A stretch of DNA of 64,000 nt, taken from contig JAWODB010000123.1 of NCBI GenBank assembly GCA_046483505.1, positions 11,833 to 75,832 of the forward strand, in the 5' to 3' direction. This document shows, piece by piece, positions 32,135 to 40,700 of the stretch. Position numbers and translations under genes: made by a program. Source of the DNA: BS750m-G62 sp046483505 (GTDB taxonomy: Bacteria > Planctomycetota > Phycisphaerae > FEN-1346). Within the stretch, counting starts at the first letter, position 1; the number at the start of each line of letters is the position of its first letter. The notes below the pieces were generated by a model. The model did no database searches. It was not told where the DNA came from and was given only the letters and a program-made list of their open reading frames with translations.

Positions 32135-34957
32135 TTACGGCCCGGCGGCGACGCTGTCGGCAATATCCACCCGCGACCGCTGCCGCAGCGCCTCCTGAAC
32201 CCCTTCGAACGTCTCCAGGACGGCCCGGTAGTCCGGGTCGGACGTGTCCCGGAAGACCGCCTTGCCGCACCCCTCCGTCCCGCCGGCCGAGCGGGCCAGC
32301 GGCGCCAGCAGAAACGCATTGAACTCCGGCCGGGCCACGCGGACCCATTCCTTGCGCGGCACCTTGCCGCCGTTGTGACATTCGGCGCATCGCCGGCCGG
32401 CCACGTCCGCGAGGACCTTGTCCAGGTTCGCCGGATACAGCCGCCGGCACCCCTGCCGCTCGTAGTCCCGGGCCAGCGACGTGCCGTAGTACGGCACGTT
32501 CAGGTCGATCCAGGCGAAGATGCGGCGGCGCTCGGCGTCGGTGAGCCGGACGCGCGGCCGGCCGTCGGCGTCCGGATGGCCGGCCAGGACGAGGTCGGCC
32601 AGCGGCGAGGCGGGCGAGCCCCAGACCTTCGGCGTGATCTCCAGGATGTTCCGCTCGGCCCCGTTGTACGTGGAGATGGACCGGGTGTAGCCCCGGCCGC
32701 CCCAGCCGCGGTCGAACTTCTCGCGGGCCAGCACCTCGTACGAGACGCTGAAGAAGTCCGTGGCGTCGCCCGTCAGGTCGACGCCCTTCGGCGGATCGGG
32801 CGGCTTGTGGCAGCGGACGCAGTGCGCATCCAGCACCGGCTGGACGATGCCGGCGTAATCGAAGCCGCGGCGGCCCCACTCGGGCGGGCGGAGCGGCTGC
32901 GGCGGACGGGCCGTCGTCCGGATCCGCGCCACCCGTGGACTCTCCGACCGCCGCTCGTGGCAGCCGATGCAGCCCTGAACCTCGCCGGGCATGAAGTGGG
33001 TGAACGATCGCATCCGCTGGACCGCCCGGCCGTGCTTATCGAGCGCCATGAAATAGATCGGCACGCCAGCCGGCACGCGGAACGAGGCGGAACCGTCGTC
33101 GGCCACGTCCGCATAGCCCCACACCTTCTTGGGAGCGTACGTGGCGCCGCACGAGACCACGGGGAACTGAAACCCGAACGCCCGGCGCGCCACGTCGGCC
33201 TTGCGCGACTTCTCGATCTCCTGGACGACCGCCACCTGCCGCACCTCGCCCCGCGCCACGTGCGGCCCGAGGCCGAGGTGGACGTCCTGGAGGTAGACCG
33301 ATGCCCATCGGCCGCCTTCCCCTTCGGCGCCGGAGTCGTCGGGCACGGTCGAGGGGCGGCCGGGCGGCCGCGCGCGCGGACGCAACGGGCGGGCATTCCG
33401 CCAGCCGATGCCGCGGCTCGGCAGGATGGTCGCCTGCTCGGTCCCCTCGTAATCGCGGACGAGGATGTGCCCCTTACAGGAGACGAGGAAGTACGTCTCG
33501 TCCAGCGGGTACGGCGTCTGGTATGGGCCGCTGCGGGGGCCATTGTTCGAGCGATCGACGCGCCCGTGGTTGATTTCGGGCGTCAGGTTGCGGATGGCGG
33601 CCTGCGTGTTGTCGCCGTAAATCGGGTTGACCAGGCCCACCGCCCCGCCGCACGTCCCATTGTGGCCGGTCATCGTGCAGAGGACGGCCCCGGACCCGGG
33701 CACGGGCTGCGGGTCGATGAAGGTGGCCGGGCCGAGCACCCGGTTCCCGTAGTACTGGGCCAGCATGGTGCCGTCCGGGTTGATCGTCCAGAGTCCCTGG
33801 ATGGGGATGGCGGGCCGGTCCACGTACTCCCACCGCCCGTAGATGATGCGGCCGTCGTTCATGACGGCGGGCGTGAAATCGTTCAGGTAGTTGGCCGAGA
33901 GCCGCCGCACGTTCGAGCCGTCGCGGTCCATCCGGTACAGGACGCCGACGGGCGAGGTCCAGCAGTAGGCGAACTGCGGCGCCCGCGTGGAGAGGAACGC
34001 GATGCCGCCGTCCGGCAGCCAGCAGGCGTTGAAGTTGTACGCGTCGCCGTCGGTCAGTTGGACGAGGTCCGAGCCGTCGGCCCCGATACGGTACACCTGG
34101 TACGACCGGGCGCCTCGGCGCCACGAGAAGAGGATTTCGCGGCCGTCCCAGGAGCCGTCGCAGTCGAGAATCTGGCCGTCGGAGGCGTCGACGAGTTGCT
34201 TGAGGTCGCCGGTGGTCACGTCGTAGACGTAGAGCCCGCCGCCGTCGCGCTGGCCCTCGCAATGATACGTGTACACGTGCGAGGACCTGACGCGGTGCCG
34301 CTCGATGACGAGCATCGTCTCGAAACCGAGGCGGCCGGCCTCCAGGCGCCGGGCGAGGTCGGGCGAGTCCGCGACGGGCGTCGGCGGAGGCTCGTTCGGA
34401 CCGCGGAAGCCGCCGAGCACCTTCTTCGGCGGCGGGGCGGCGTAAATGCCGATCTCCGACGCCCCGGGGTTGCTGCCGCCGTAGGACGAGCCGAACGTCA
34501 GCATGACCTTCCGGACGCGGGCCGGCTTCGGCAGCCGGATCCGCTGCGGGCCGTGGCCCGGCTTCAGCGCGGCCTTGACGGCGGGCGGCTCGGCGCCGTC
34601 GAGGTGGACGGCGACGTCCTTGAAGTTCTCTTCCCACTCCCAGGCGGTCCGGCCCCAGTAGACGATCTCGGCCACAGTGACGGGTTCCGGCCATTCGAAC
34701 GTGAGGGTGGCGGCGTGCTTCGCCTTCGTCGCCCACGCCTTGCCGACGTCGGCGTGGCTCATCGCCCCCGGGATGTGACCGTCGGCGACGTTAGCGGCGG
34801 CGTAGTCGCGGCTGTACTCGGAGGAGGCGGTGATGGCGGCCGTGCGGGCGAGGTTCTTCGGCTCAGCGGCGGGGCACGGCCGGGCAAGCGCCGCCACGCA
34901 CGCCGTAGCGATCATCACTGCCAGCGCCGTCAGGCAGATGGGGCGGGGTGTGCGCAT
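32135..34957 (-). CDS. HzsA-related cytochrome with N-terminal discoidin-like domain
   Basis: 940 residues. The ATG at 34957 begins a signal peptide. Residues 35-165 look like an F5/8-type C (discoidin) sugar- or surface-binding domain (AATITASSEYSRDYAAANVADG-like start, VAEIVYWGRTAWEWEENFKDV). A TolB-like propeller follows (SYQVYRIGADGSDLVQLTDG). Three heme c motifs are present: CIGCH 663-667, CVRCH 713-717 and CAECH 857-861, one more than in the paralog at 2409. The late half aligns in order with that paralog (VPIYFMALDKHGRAVQRMRS). I infer a periplasmic, carbohydrate-associated redox protein; no substrate is claimed. Confidence 0.85.
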   Translation of the reverse strand: MRTPRPICLTALAVMIATACVAALARPCPAAEPKNLARTAAITASSEYSRDYAAANVADGHIPGAMSHADVGKAWATKAKHAATLTFEWPEPVTVAEIVYWGRTAWEWEENFKDVAVHLDGAEPPAVKAALKPGHGPQRIRLPKPARVRKVMLTFGSSYGGSNPGASEIGIYAAPPPKKVLGGFRGPNEPPPTPVADSPDLARRLEAGRLGFETMLVIERHRVRSSHVYTYHCEGQRDGGGLYVYDVTTGDLKQLVDASDGQILDCDGSWDGREILFSWRRGARSYQVYRIGADGSDLVQLTDGDAYNFNACWLPDGGIAFLSTRAPQFAYCWTSPVGVLYRMDRDGSNVRRLSANYLNDFTPAVMNDGRIIYGRWEYVDRPAIPIQGLWTINPDGTMLAQYYGNRVLGPATFIDPQPVPGSGAVLCTMTGHNGTCGGAVGLVNPIYGDNTQAAIRNLTPEINHGRVDRSNNGPRSGPYQTPYPLDETYFLVSCKGHILVRDYEGTEQATILPSRGIGWRNARPLRPRARPPGRPSTVPDDSGAEGEGGRWASVYLQDVHLGLGPHVARGEVRQVAVVQEIEKSRKADVARRAFGFQFPVVSCGATYAPKKVWGYADVADDGSASFRVPAGVPIYFMALDKHGRAVQRMRSFTHFMPGEVQGCIGCHERRSESPRVARIRTTARPPQPLRPPEWGRRGFDYAGIVQPVLDAHCVRCHKPPDPPKGVDLTGDATDFFSVSYEVLAREKFDRGWGGRGYTRSISTYNGAERNILEITPKVWGSPASPLADLVLAGHPDADGRPRVRLTDAERRRIFAWIDLNVPYYGTSLARDYERQGCRRLYPANLDKVLADVAGRRCAECHNGGKVPRKEWVRVARPEFNAFLLAPLARSAGGTEGCGKAVFRDTSDPDYRAVLETFEGVQEALRQRSRVDIADSVAAGP

Positions 34958-35033
34958 GCAGCCTCGCTTTCGGACGGGAAAACGGTCCTCCCGCCGGCAT
35001 TCTACACGGGAATCGGGCGGATGCAACCGCGTG

Positions 35034-35062
35034 GGCCGCGGCGGCAAGACTGCCCGCCGCGC
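35034..35062. repeat. Palindrome, repeat family D
   Basis: GCGGCGGCAAGACTGCCCGC core, nearly the same as the copy at 17731-17758. It lies in the gap between the 5' end of the HzsA-related gene and the 3' end of rho. Confidence 0.7.
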
Positions 35063-35147
35063 ACGAAGTGCGCGTGGTGGTGCCAGCGCGCTGACTACCA
35101 GTTCTCACACGGGGCGGTATGGGCATACCGGGACGCGTGGCAGGTCG

Positions 35148-36275
35148 CTACTCCTCCTGCGGCGTCATCGCGTCGAGGAGTTCACGATTGGACGGATACT
35201 TCTCCATCGCCTTCAGGAGCGTTTCGAGCGCCTCGACGGGCCGGTTGCCGGCCAGGCGCCGGCGGATGAGGTGCCGCTTGTGCAGGTCGTCCGGCGTCAC
35301 GAGCCGCTCCTCTTTGCGCGTGCCGGACTGGAGCACGTCCATGGCGGGCCACAGGCGCCGTTCGGCCAGGTCGCGGTCGAGGACCACCTCCATGTTGCCC
35401 GTGCCCTTGAACTCCTGGAAGATGAGGTCGTCCATGCGGCTGCCGGTCTCGATGAGGCAGGTGGCGATGATCGTCAGGCTCCCGCCGTCCTCGATGTTGC
35501 GGGCGGCGCCGAACAGGCGCTTGGGCTCGGCCAGGGCGTGGATATCCACGCCGCCCGAGAGCGTCCGCCCGCTGGAGGGCACGGCCTTGTTGAACGCCCG
35601 CCCGAGGCGGGTCAGGCTGTCGAGGAAGACGACGACGTCGCGGCCGAACTCCACGTCGGCCTTCGCCTTGGCGAACGTCAGGCGCGACAGGCGCACGTGC
35701 TGCTGCACGTCCTGGTCGTTCGACGAGGCCAGCACCTCGGCGCCCGTCGCCCGTTTGAAGTGGGTGACCTCCTCCGGCCGCTCGTCCACCAGCAGCATGA
35801 TGACGTGGACCTCCGGGTTGTTCGTACGGACGGCGGTGGCCATGTGCTCGAGCAGGATGGTCTTGCCGGCCCGCGGCGGCGAGACGATCAGCCCCCGCTG
35901 CCCCTTGCCGATGGGCGTCAGGAGGTCCAGGCAGCGGGTGGTCAGCGGCTCGGGGCCCGTCTCGAGCCAGAGCGTTTCCTCCGGATCGATGACCGTGAGG
36001 TCCTCGAACCGCGCGAGGCCCTTGTAGGCCTCCGGGTCCTCGCCGCAGATGGTCCGGACTTCGGCCAGTTGCAGGCCGCGGCCCTTCTTGTCCGGGCGGG
36101 TTGGCCCTTCGAGGGTGGCGCCGGTCCGCAGATTGTACCGGCTGACGAGTCCCGGCGGCACGAAGATGTCGTTGCCGGTAGGACGGAAGTTCTGCTCCTC
36201 GTGCCGCAGGAAGCCGTAGCCGCGCTCCTGGAGTTCGAGCACGCCACGGGCCGTGTCATTTCCCGAATCGGACAT
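35148..36275 (-). CDS. rho: Transcription termination factor Rho
   Basis: 375 residues. The RNA-binding cold-shock domain starts almost at once (GVLELQERGYGFLR at 11-24, NDIFVPPGLVSRYNLRTG). The hexameric helicase domain follows with Walker A PPRAGKT (133-139), Walker B VVVFLDSLTRL and the Q/R-loop regions. The N-terminal helix bundle (Rho_N) that precedes the cold-shock domain in most Rho proteins is absent, since the frame has no further in-frame start. It is likely a short, functional Rho. The 3' end runs toward the second HzsA-related gene on the same strand. Confidence 0.95.
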   Translation of the reverse strand: MSDSGNDTARGVLELQERGYGFLRHEEQNFRPTGNDIFVPPGLVSRYNLRTGATLEGPTRPDKKGRGLQLAEVRTICGEDPEAYKGLARFEDLTVIDPEETLWLETGPEPLTTRCLDLLTPIGKGQRGLIVSPPRAGKTILLEHMATAVRTNNPEVHVIMLLVDERPEEVTHFKRATGAEVLASSNDQDVQQHVRLSRLTFAKAKADVEFGRDVVVFLDSLTRLGRAFNKAVPSSGRTLSGGVDIHALAEPKRLFGAARNIEDGGSLTIIATCLIETGSRMDDLIFQEFKGTGNMEVVLDRDLAERRLWPAMDVLQSGTRKEERLVTPDDLHKRHLIRRRLAGNRPVEALETLLKAMEKYPSNRELLDAMTPQEE

Positions 36276-36690
36276 GGCACTCCTAACGGGTCACACAAGG
36301 TCACGCCGGGCGGCTGCAGGGTCCCGGCCGAGACAAAGGGAATCGAGAAAGACGAAGAACGTATTAAGGATACCAACCGGCGGGACGATGTAAAGGGCAA
36401 AAATCCGGGCAACGCGGTCCCTGGTCCCTTGTCTCTGGTCCTTGGTCCGGTGCCGTTGTGCCGTCTGGCCTTGGCTTGGGTCTTGGGGCTTGTGGCTCGT
36501 TGTCATGGCTTGTCGCTTGAGGCTTGGGGCTTGCGGCCTGTGGCTTGAGTCTTGCGGCTTGTTCCTCTTGGCTCGCGGCCCGTGTCCTATCGAGCCGCGG
36601 CGCGCCGCGGCCTACGGCTTGGCTCGTGGCTTGGGCTTGTGGCTCGCAGTTGTGGCTTTCGGGGGCCGCCGCCAAAACCGTCTGGCGGGC
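36276..36690. other. Non-coding spacer with degenerate GGCTTG repeats
   Basis: No gene is seen between rho and the tRNAs. Roughly 36430-36660 is a low-complexity tract made of degenerate GGCTTG / GCGGCTTG / TGGCTTG words on the plus strand, related to the inverted repeat at 5339-5486. Frames through it give Lys-Pro-Gln-Ala-type nonsense. It also contains a short perfect palindrome (GAGCCGCGGCGCGCCGCGGC, 36596-36615). Confidence 0.6.
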
Positions 36691-36719
36691 TTGCAAAACG
36701 GCCCCCTGCCCGGTAGAAT
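36691..36719 (+). promoter_or_regulatory. Promoter of the tRNA-Lys gene
   Basis: TTGCAA (36691-36696), a 17-nt spacer and TAGAAT (36714-36719) end 14 bases before the tRNA. Spacing and sequence fit a sigma-70-type stable-RNA promoter. Confidence 0.75.
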
Positions 36720-36733
36720 GCGATGCTCGGACT

Positions 36734-36809
36734 GGGGGAGTAGCTCAGTTGGTAGAGCAACGGCCTTTTAAGCCGTGGGTCCAGGGTTCGAGTCCCTGCT
36801 CCCTCACCA
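36734..36809 (+). tRNA. tRNA-Lys(UUU)
   Basis: 76 nt with encoded CCA. Acceptor GGGGGAG pairs with CTCCCTC (one G-U). D-arm GCTCAGTTGGTAGAGC; anticodon loop CTTTTAA in stem ACGGC/GCCGT gives anticodon UUU; T-arm with TTCGAGT. All invariant positions are present. Confidence 0.97.
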
Positions 36810-36889
36810 GCAGGATTGCGGATTTCGGATTGCGGAGTTCGGATTCGAGATTCGCAATCGGAGCATCAAGACGAGAGACGAACGCACGT

Positions 36890-36964
36890 GGCCCCATCGT
36901 CCAGTGGTTAGGACACGGCCCTTTCAAGGCCGCGACACGGGTTCGACTCCCGTTGGGGTCACCA
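36890..36964 (+). tRNA. tRNA-Glu(UUC)
   Basis: 75 nt with encoded CCA. Acceptor GGCCCCA pairs with TGGGGTC (one G-U). Anticodon loop CTTTCAA between CGGCC and GGCCG gives anticodon UUC; T-loop TTCGACT. The last bases are also the first bases of a perfect hairpin (36961-36993). Confidence 0.96.
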
Positions 36965-36993
36965 TTGAAACGGGCGAAGCCCGTTTCAATGGT
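36961..36993 (+). terminator. Perfect 15-bp hairpin abutting tRNA-Glu(UUC)
   Basis: ACCATTGAAACGGGC, loop GAA, then GCCCGTTTCAATGGT. The first arm begins with the tRNA's own ACCA. There is no U-tract, so it may be an RNA 3'-end or processing signal, or a mobile-repeat scar. Confidence 0.55.
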
Positions 36994-37168
36994 AGAGCAG
37001 GAGAACACGAGAAAGGAGAGAGGAGAGCACGGCCAGGAACGACAAAGGCACAAACGGCTTGATGGCGCGGCGCCCCGTTCTCCTGCGGTCTACTCTCTAC
37101 TTTCTACTGCCCTGGTCGTTGTCGTTTGACGTTGAATGGTAGCCCAGGCCGCAACACCGCATTCGCCC

Positions 37169-37197
37169 TTGACAACGCCGCCTGCACCGGGTTTATT
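37169..37197 (+). promoter_or_regulatory. Promoter upstream of tRNA-Glu(CUC)
   Basis: TTGACA (37169-37174), a 17-nt spacer and TTTATT (37192-37197). It lies about 80 bases ahead of the tRNA, so a leader would need removal by RNase P. Confidence 0.55.
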
Positions 37198-37276
37198 GAA
37201 TTGAAGGGACGCGGATTTGTCCGGCGGTCCACCTCGCGGGCCGCATGAGCCAATCCGAAATCCGCAATCGAATATT

Positions 37277-37352
37277 GGCCCCATCGTCCAGCGGTCTAGG
37301 ACATGGCCCTCTCAAGGCCAAGACACGGGTTCGAGTCCCGTTGGGGTCACCA
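37277..37352 (+). tRNA. tRNA-Glu(CUC)
   Basis: 76 nt with encoded CCA. Same acceptor (GGCCCCA/TGGGGTC) as the preceding tRNA-Glu; anticodon loop CTCTCAA between TGGCC and GGCCA gives anticodon CUC; T-loop TTCGAGT. This is the second glutamate isoacceptor in the cluster. Confidence 0.96.
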
Positions 37353-37366
37353 GTACTCCAGAACGG

Positions 37367-37396
37367 TGCGACCGCATGCATTTGCATGCGGTCGCA
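37367..37396 (+). terminator. Perfect 14-bp hairpin after tRNA-Glu(CUC)
   Basis: TGCGACCGCATGCA, TT, TGCATGCGGTCGCA, followed by TTGTTTCG. It could end the tRNA transcript. It is placed 14 bases after the tRNA, like the 15-bp hairpin after the other Glu gene. Confidence 0.6.
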
Positions 37397-37785
37397 TTGT
37401 TTCGCAAGCCTTTGCAAGGGGCCAAGTTAGAACCGGGCCCGGAATCCCGCCGATCCCCCGGTGCAACGCCGTGCGACCCAATGCGACCGTACGCTGCACC
37501 GCATTCTGCACCACTTCTTGACGGTCGGCACCCTGGGCCCGCACCTACGCCAACCGGAGACGCGCTCCGCGGTGCACGGCCGTCCGCGTTGCACCGCCCT
37601 GCACCCCTCACCGCATCGTCTGTCACAGCCGCCCGTTGCGTATTGTCCCATGATGCATCGCTCCCCGTTGATAGAACGCTATTGCACGTACGAGTCAACG
37701 TGGTAGCATGGGCTGGGTTGAGGATAGGCCGCGGGCCTCGTACAAGTTAGTGGAGGTCACTGGCCCGCACAGAAAGGGGTGCAGG
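37397..37785. other. Non-coding spacer before accessory genes
   Basis: 389 bases with no credible gene. It contains many GTGCGACC/GCACCG words on both strands and lower purine periodicity than coding DNA. It marks the change from core genes to accessory genes, next to tRNA genes, but I find no integrase and no repeated tRNA 3' end that would prove an integration site. Confidence 0.5.
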
Positions 37786-40700
37786 ATGCGCTGTGCCGCG
37801 ACAATACTCTTCCTTGTCGCCGCCCTTGCCGGTCCAGTGCGACCGGCCGATCGTCCGGCGGTCCCGCGTACGTCCATGCCAGAGCGGGTGCAGAAGATCT
37901 TTCGACGGGCCATCGAGACCTACCCCTACGACGGCCGCCGGAAGGCCGAGGAGCGGGCGAGGAACCTCGAGGCCCTCGACCAGATACGCGAGGGACCGTG
38001 GCCCGACCTCGGACGCTTGAAGCGCGTCCGCCTGCACTTCCACTCGGATTTGTATGAGAGGGACTTCACCGCGACCGCCTGGCGGGTCCACGCGGCCGAG
38101 GGCGCCGAAACGGACGGTCTCCTGCTGGTGGCACCGGACCTGACGGCCCGCCCGTTCCCGGCCGGGGCGTTCACCCGTGTCGAGCCGGTCGACTATGCCG
38201 AGGAACTCGCCACCCTCGTCCGCGTTCTCGAGAAACCGGAGTCCGAACGGCCGGACGAGTGGGACCTGGTGCTGCTGCCGGGCGGAGGGGGCCACGCGAT
38301 GCGGTTCCACAGCACAATTCTCCTGCTGCACCACGCTTACGCTGCCGCCTGGCTCGGCCGGGAGGACGAGGCTGGCCGCCTCCTCCGCGAACTCCTCGGG
38401 GGCGGCGAGGCGGCCTTCGCCTACGCCTGCACGCGCCTGGGGGATCGCTGGTTCCTCTGGGGCACTCGGATGCTCAGCGAGGACCGTCCCTGGGCCGGCG
38501 TCCTCGACCAGTGGCGCGAAACGCTTCGTTACTTCCCCAACTGGCGGTATCCCGACCAACTGCGGGAGGTGGTGTCGCGGCTCGAGGAGCAGGTCCCCGA
38601 GATGGCCCGCTTGGCCGAGACCGACGTGGCCGACCCCGCTGCCTTGCCGCCCCAGGAGCGCATCGCTTGTTACGCCGCCCGGCTGCCGGAGGTGCGCGGC
38701 GCTCAGACCAGGATACCGGGTTCCGCCCGCGCGTTGCGGATGGGCCAGCGGACGCGCGTGAGCGACGCCCTCGTGGCCATCGGCCGGCCCGCCGTGCCCG
38801 CCCTCCTCGACCGCCTCGATGACCGCCGCATCACGCGGTCGGTGGCGGACAGCCTCGCCCCGAAGTTGGCCATCCTGCGGGTCCAGGACGTGGCCATCCA
38901 GTGCATCGAAGCCATTGTGGACCTGCAATTCTATAGACCCTCGACCACCAGTTCATCCATGTCGAGCGAAGCGCCGCAGATCCGCGAGACGGTGATCGAG
39001 GATATACGAACCTGGTGGCAAGAGCACGGGCAGAAGTCGGCACTGGCCGGCTTCCTGGGTCGCCTGAACCAGACCGAGAACCTCCGCCGCCGGATTGCGA
39101 CCCTCGGCAAGATCGAGGCCACGGACGCCGACGCCGTCGATTCGGTGGCCCGCCTGAAAGAGTGGGCCGTCGAGGCGAACCGGTCCGGGTTGCGGGACAT
39201 CATCGAGGCGCTCCTGGAGCGGGGCGACACGTCCCTCCTGCCGGCGGCGATGGAGGCCGCCCGCCGGGCCCTCCGCGACGGACGCCTCGACTGCGTCCGC
39301 ACGCTGCTCGACCACGGCGGTCCGGACGACTTCCGCGTCCTGCGCGAGGCGGTCGAACGCGAACGGGCCCGCGTCGCGGCCCCGGAATCGTCCGCCCTGC
39401 TGAAGTTCCTCCGGTATCACCTGCCGCGCGTGGACCGCCCCGTCGCCGTGCCGCTGCTCGTCGATTGCCTTGGCGACCGCCGGCTGACCAAGTCCCGCCA
39501 GGTTCTCGGCCGGAAGGAACGCCTCCGGTTCAGCGCCGCTGACGATTGCATGCAGGCGCTCATCGACCTGACCGGCCACGACGCGGGCTACCGCAAGAAC
39601 GCCGACGCCGAGGCGAGGCTGGCCGCTATCGACCGCTGGCTCGCGTGGTGGAAGCGTGAGGGCCGGGAGGCATTCCTCGCCGCCCACCCGGCCGTGCGGA
39701 AAGTGGCCGAGGGCGGCGGCCGGCGCATCGCGCGCCTGGACCCGGCGGACCTCCCGCCGTCCATCTGGGTCCAGTGGGCCGATGCCGACACCCCCATCGC
39801 TTGCCGCGTGCCGCGAGAATCGCTCGTCCGCCTCTTCACGCGGGGCGACGTGCAGGCGCGCGCCTTCACGGATGGGTCCGACGCGCCGCCCGCGCCCGGG
39901 GCCCGGCACGTCGATCATCACGGCCGGCCCGTCACACAGGCGCACCAGACGTTCCGATTCACAAGCCGCGATGCCGCATGGCGATGGTTCGAACAGGCCC
40001 ACCCTCTACCGGCGGAGACCGAGCCCGACCGGCAGCCGCTCGCCTGCCTCGGCGCAAGCGGCAATATCGAAAGCCTGACCCTCGCCCCGGGCGGCCGGGC
40101 CTGGCTGTGGGACGCGTATCCCAAGCAAGAGCCGGACATCGTCCGCCGCCGGGTGGAAGAAGGAGCCGCCTCCGACCGGCCCGCCGTGACCGTCGGCGGG
40201 GCACAGATTCTCCTCATCGATCCCCGCGACCGCGTGTGGCTCACCCGGACGGGCGACGCCCACCGGCTGCTCGCCTGCGACCCGGCCGCGCGCCGCTGGC
40301 TCCACCGTGAGGCGGGCGACCGCGACGCCCCCGTGCCGACGACCGACGCCAAGGGCCGCCGCCTCGATCCGCTCTTCACGGGATCGGCCTATGCGAGCCG
40401 GGCCGGCCGGCTCTTCTTCGCCGACCGCTTCGGCCTCCACGTCCTCCACGATGACACGTGGTCGTACCACCCGCTGGTCCGCGCCGGTGAAGGCCGCAAC
40501 CGGCCCGAGCGAACGGCCCCGGAAGGGCTGAGGAACCTGGAGTTCCGCGAGGACGAGGCAGGAACGCTGTACGTCTGGGCCACCGAGGGCAGGGACGTCG
40601 GCGGCCTGACGGTCTTCGACGGTCAGCGCTGGCACGACCTCCCTGTTCCGGGCATCCCGAAGGACGTGGTGCCCGTCGGCCCCGGCCGGGCCTGGGTCAT

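Noticed and set aside
32039..35269. 1076-codon plus-strand frame over the second HzsA-related gene and the 3' end of rho
   Set aside because: Antisense to three CxxCH motifs and a signal peptide; no domain in the plus-strand product.
37217..37750. 177-codon plus-strand frame after the tRNAs
   Set aside because: It starts before tRNA-Glu(CUC), reads through it and has no domain or ribosome site.
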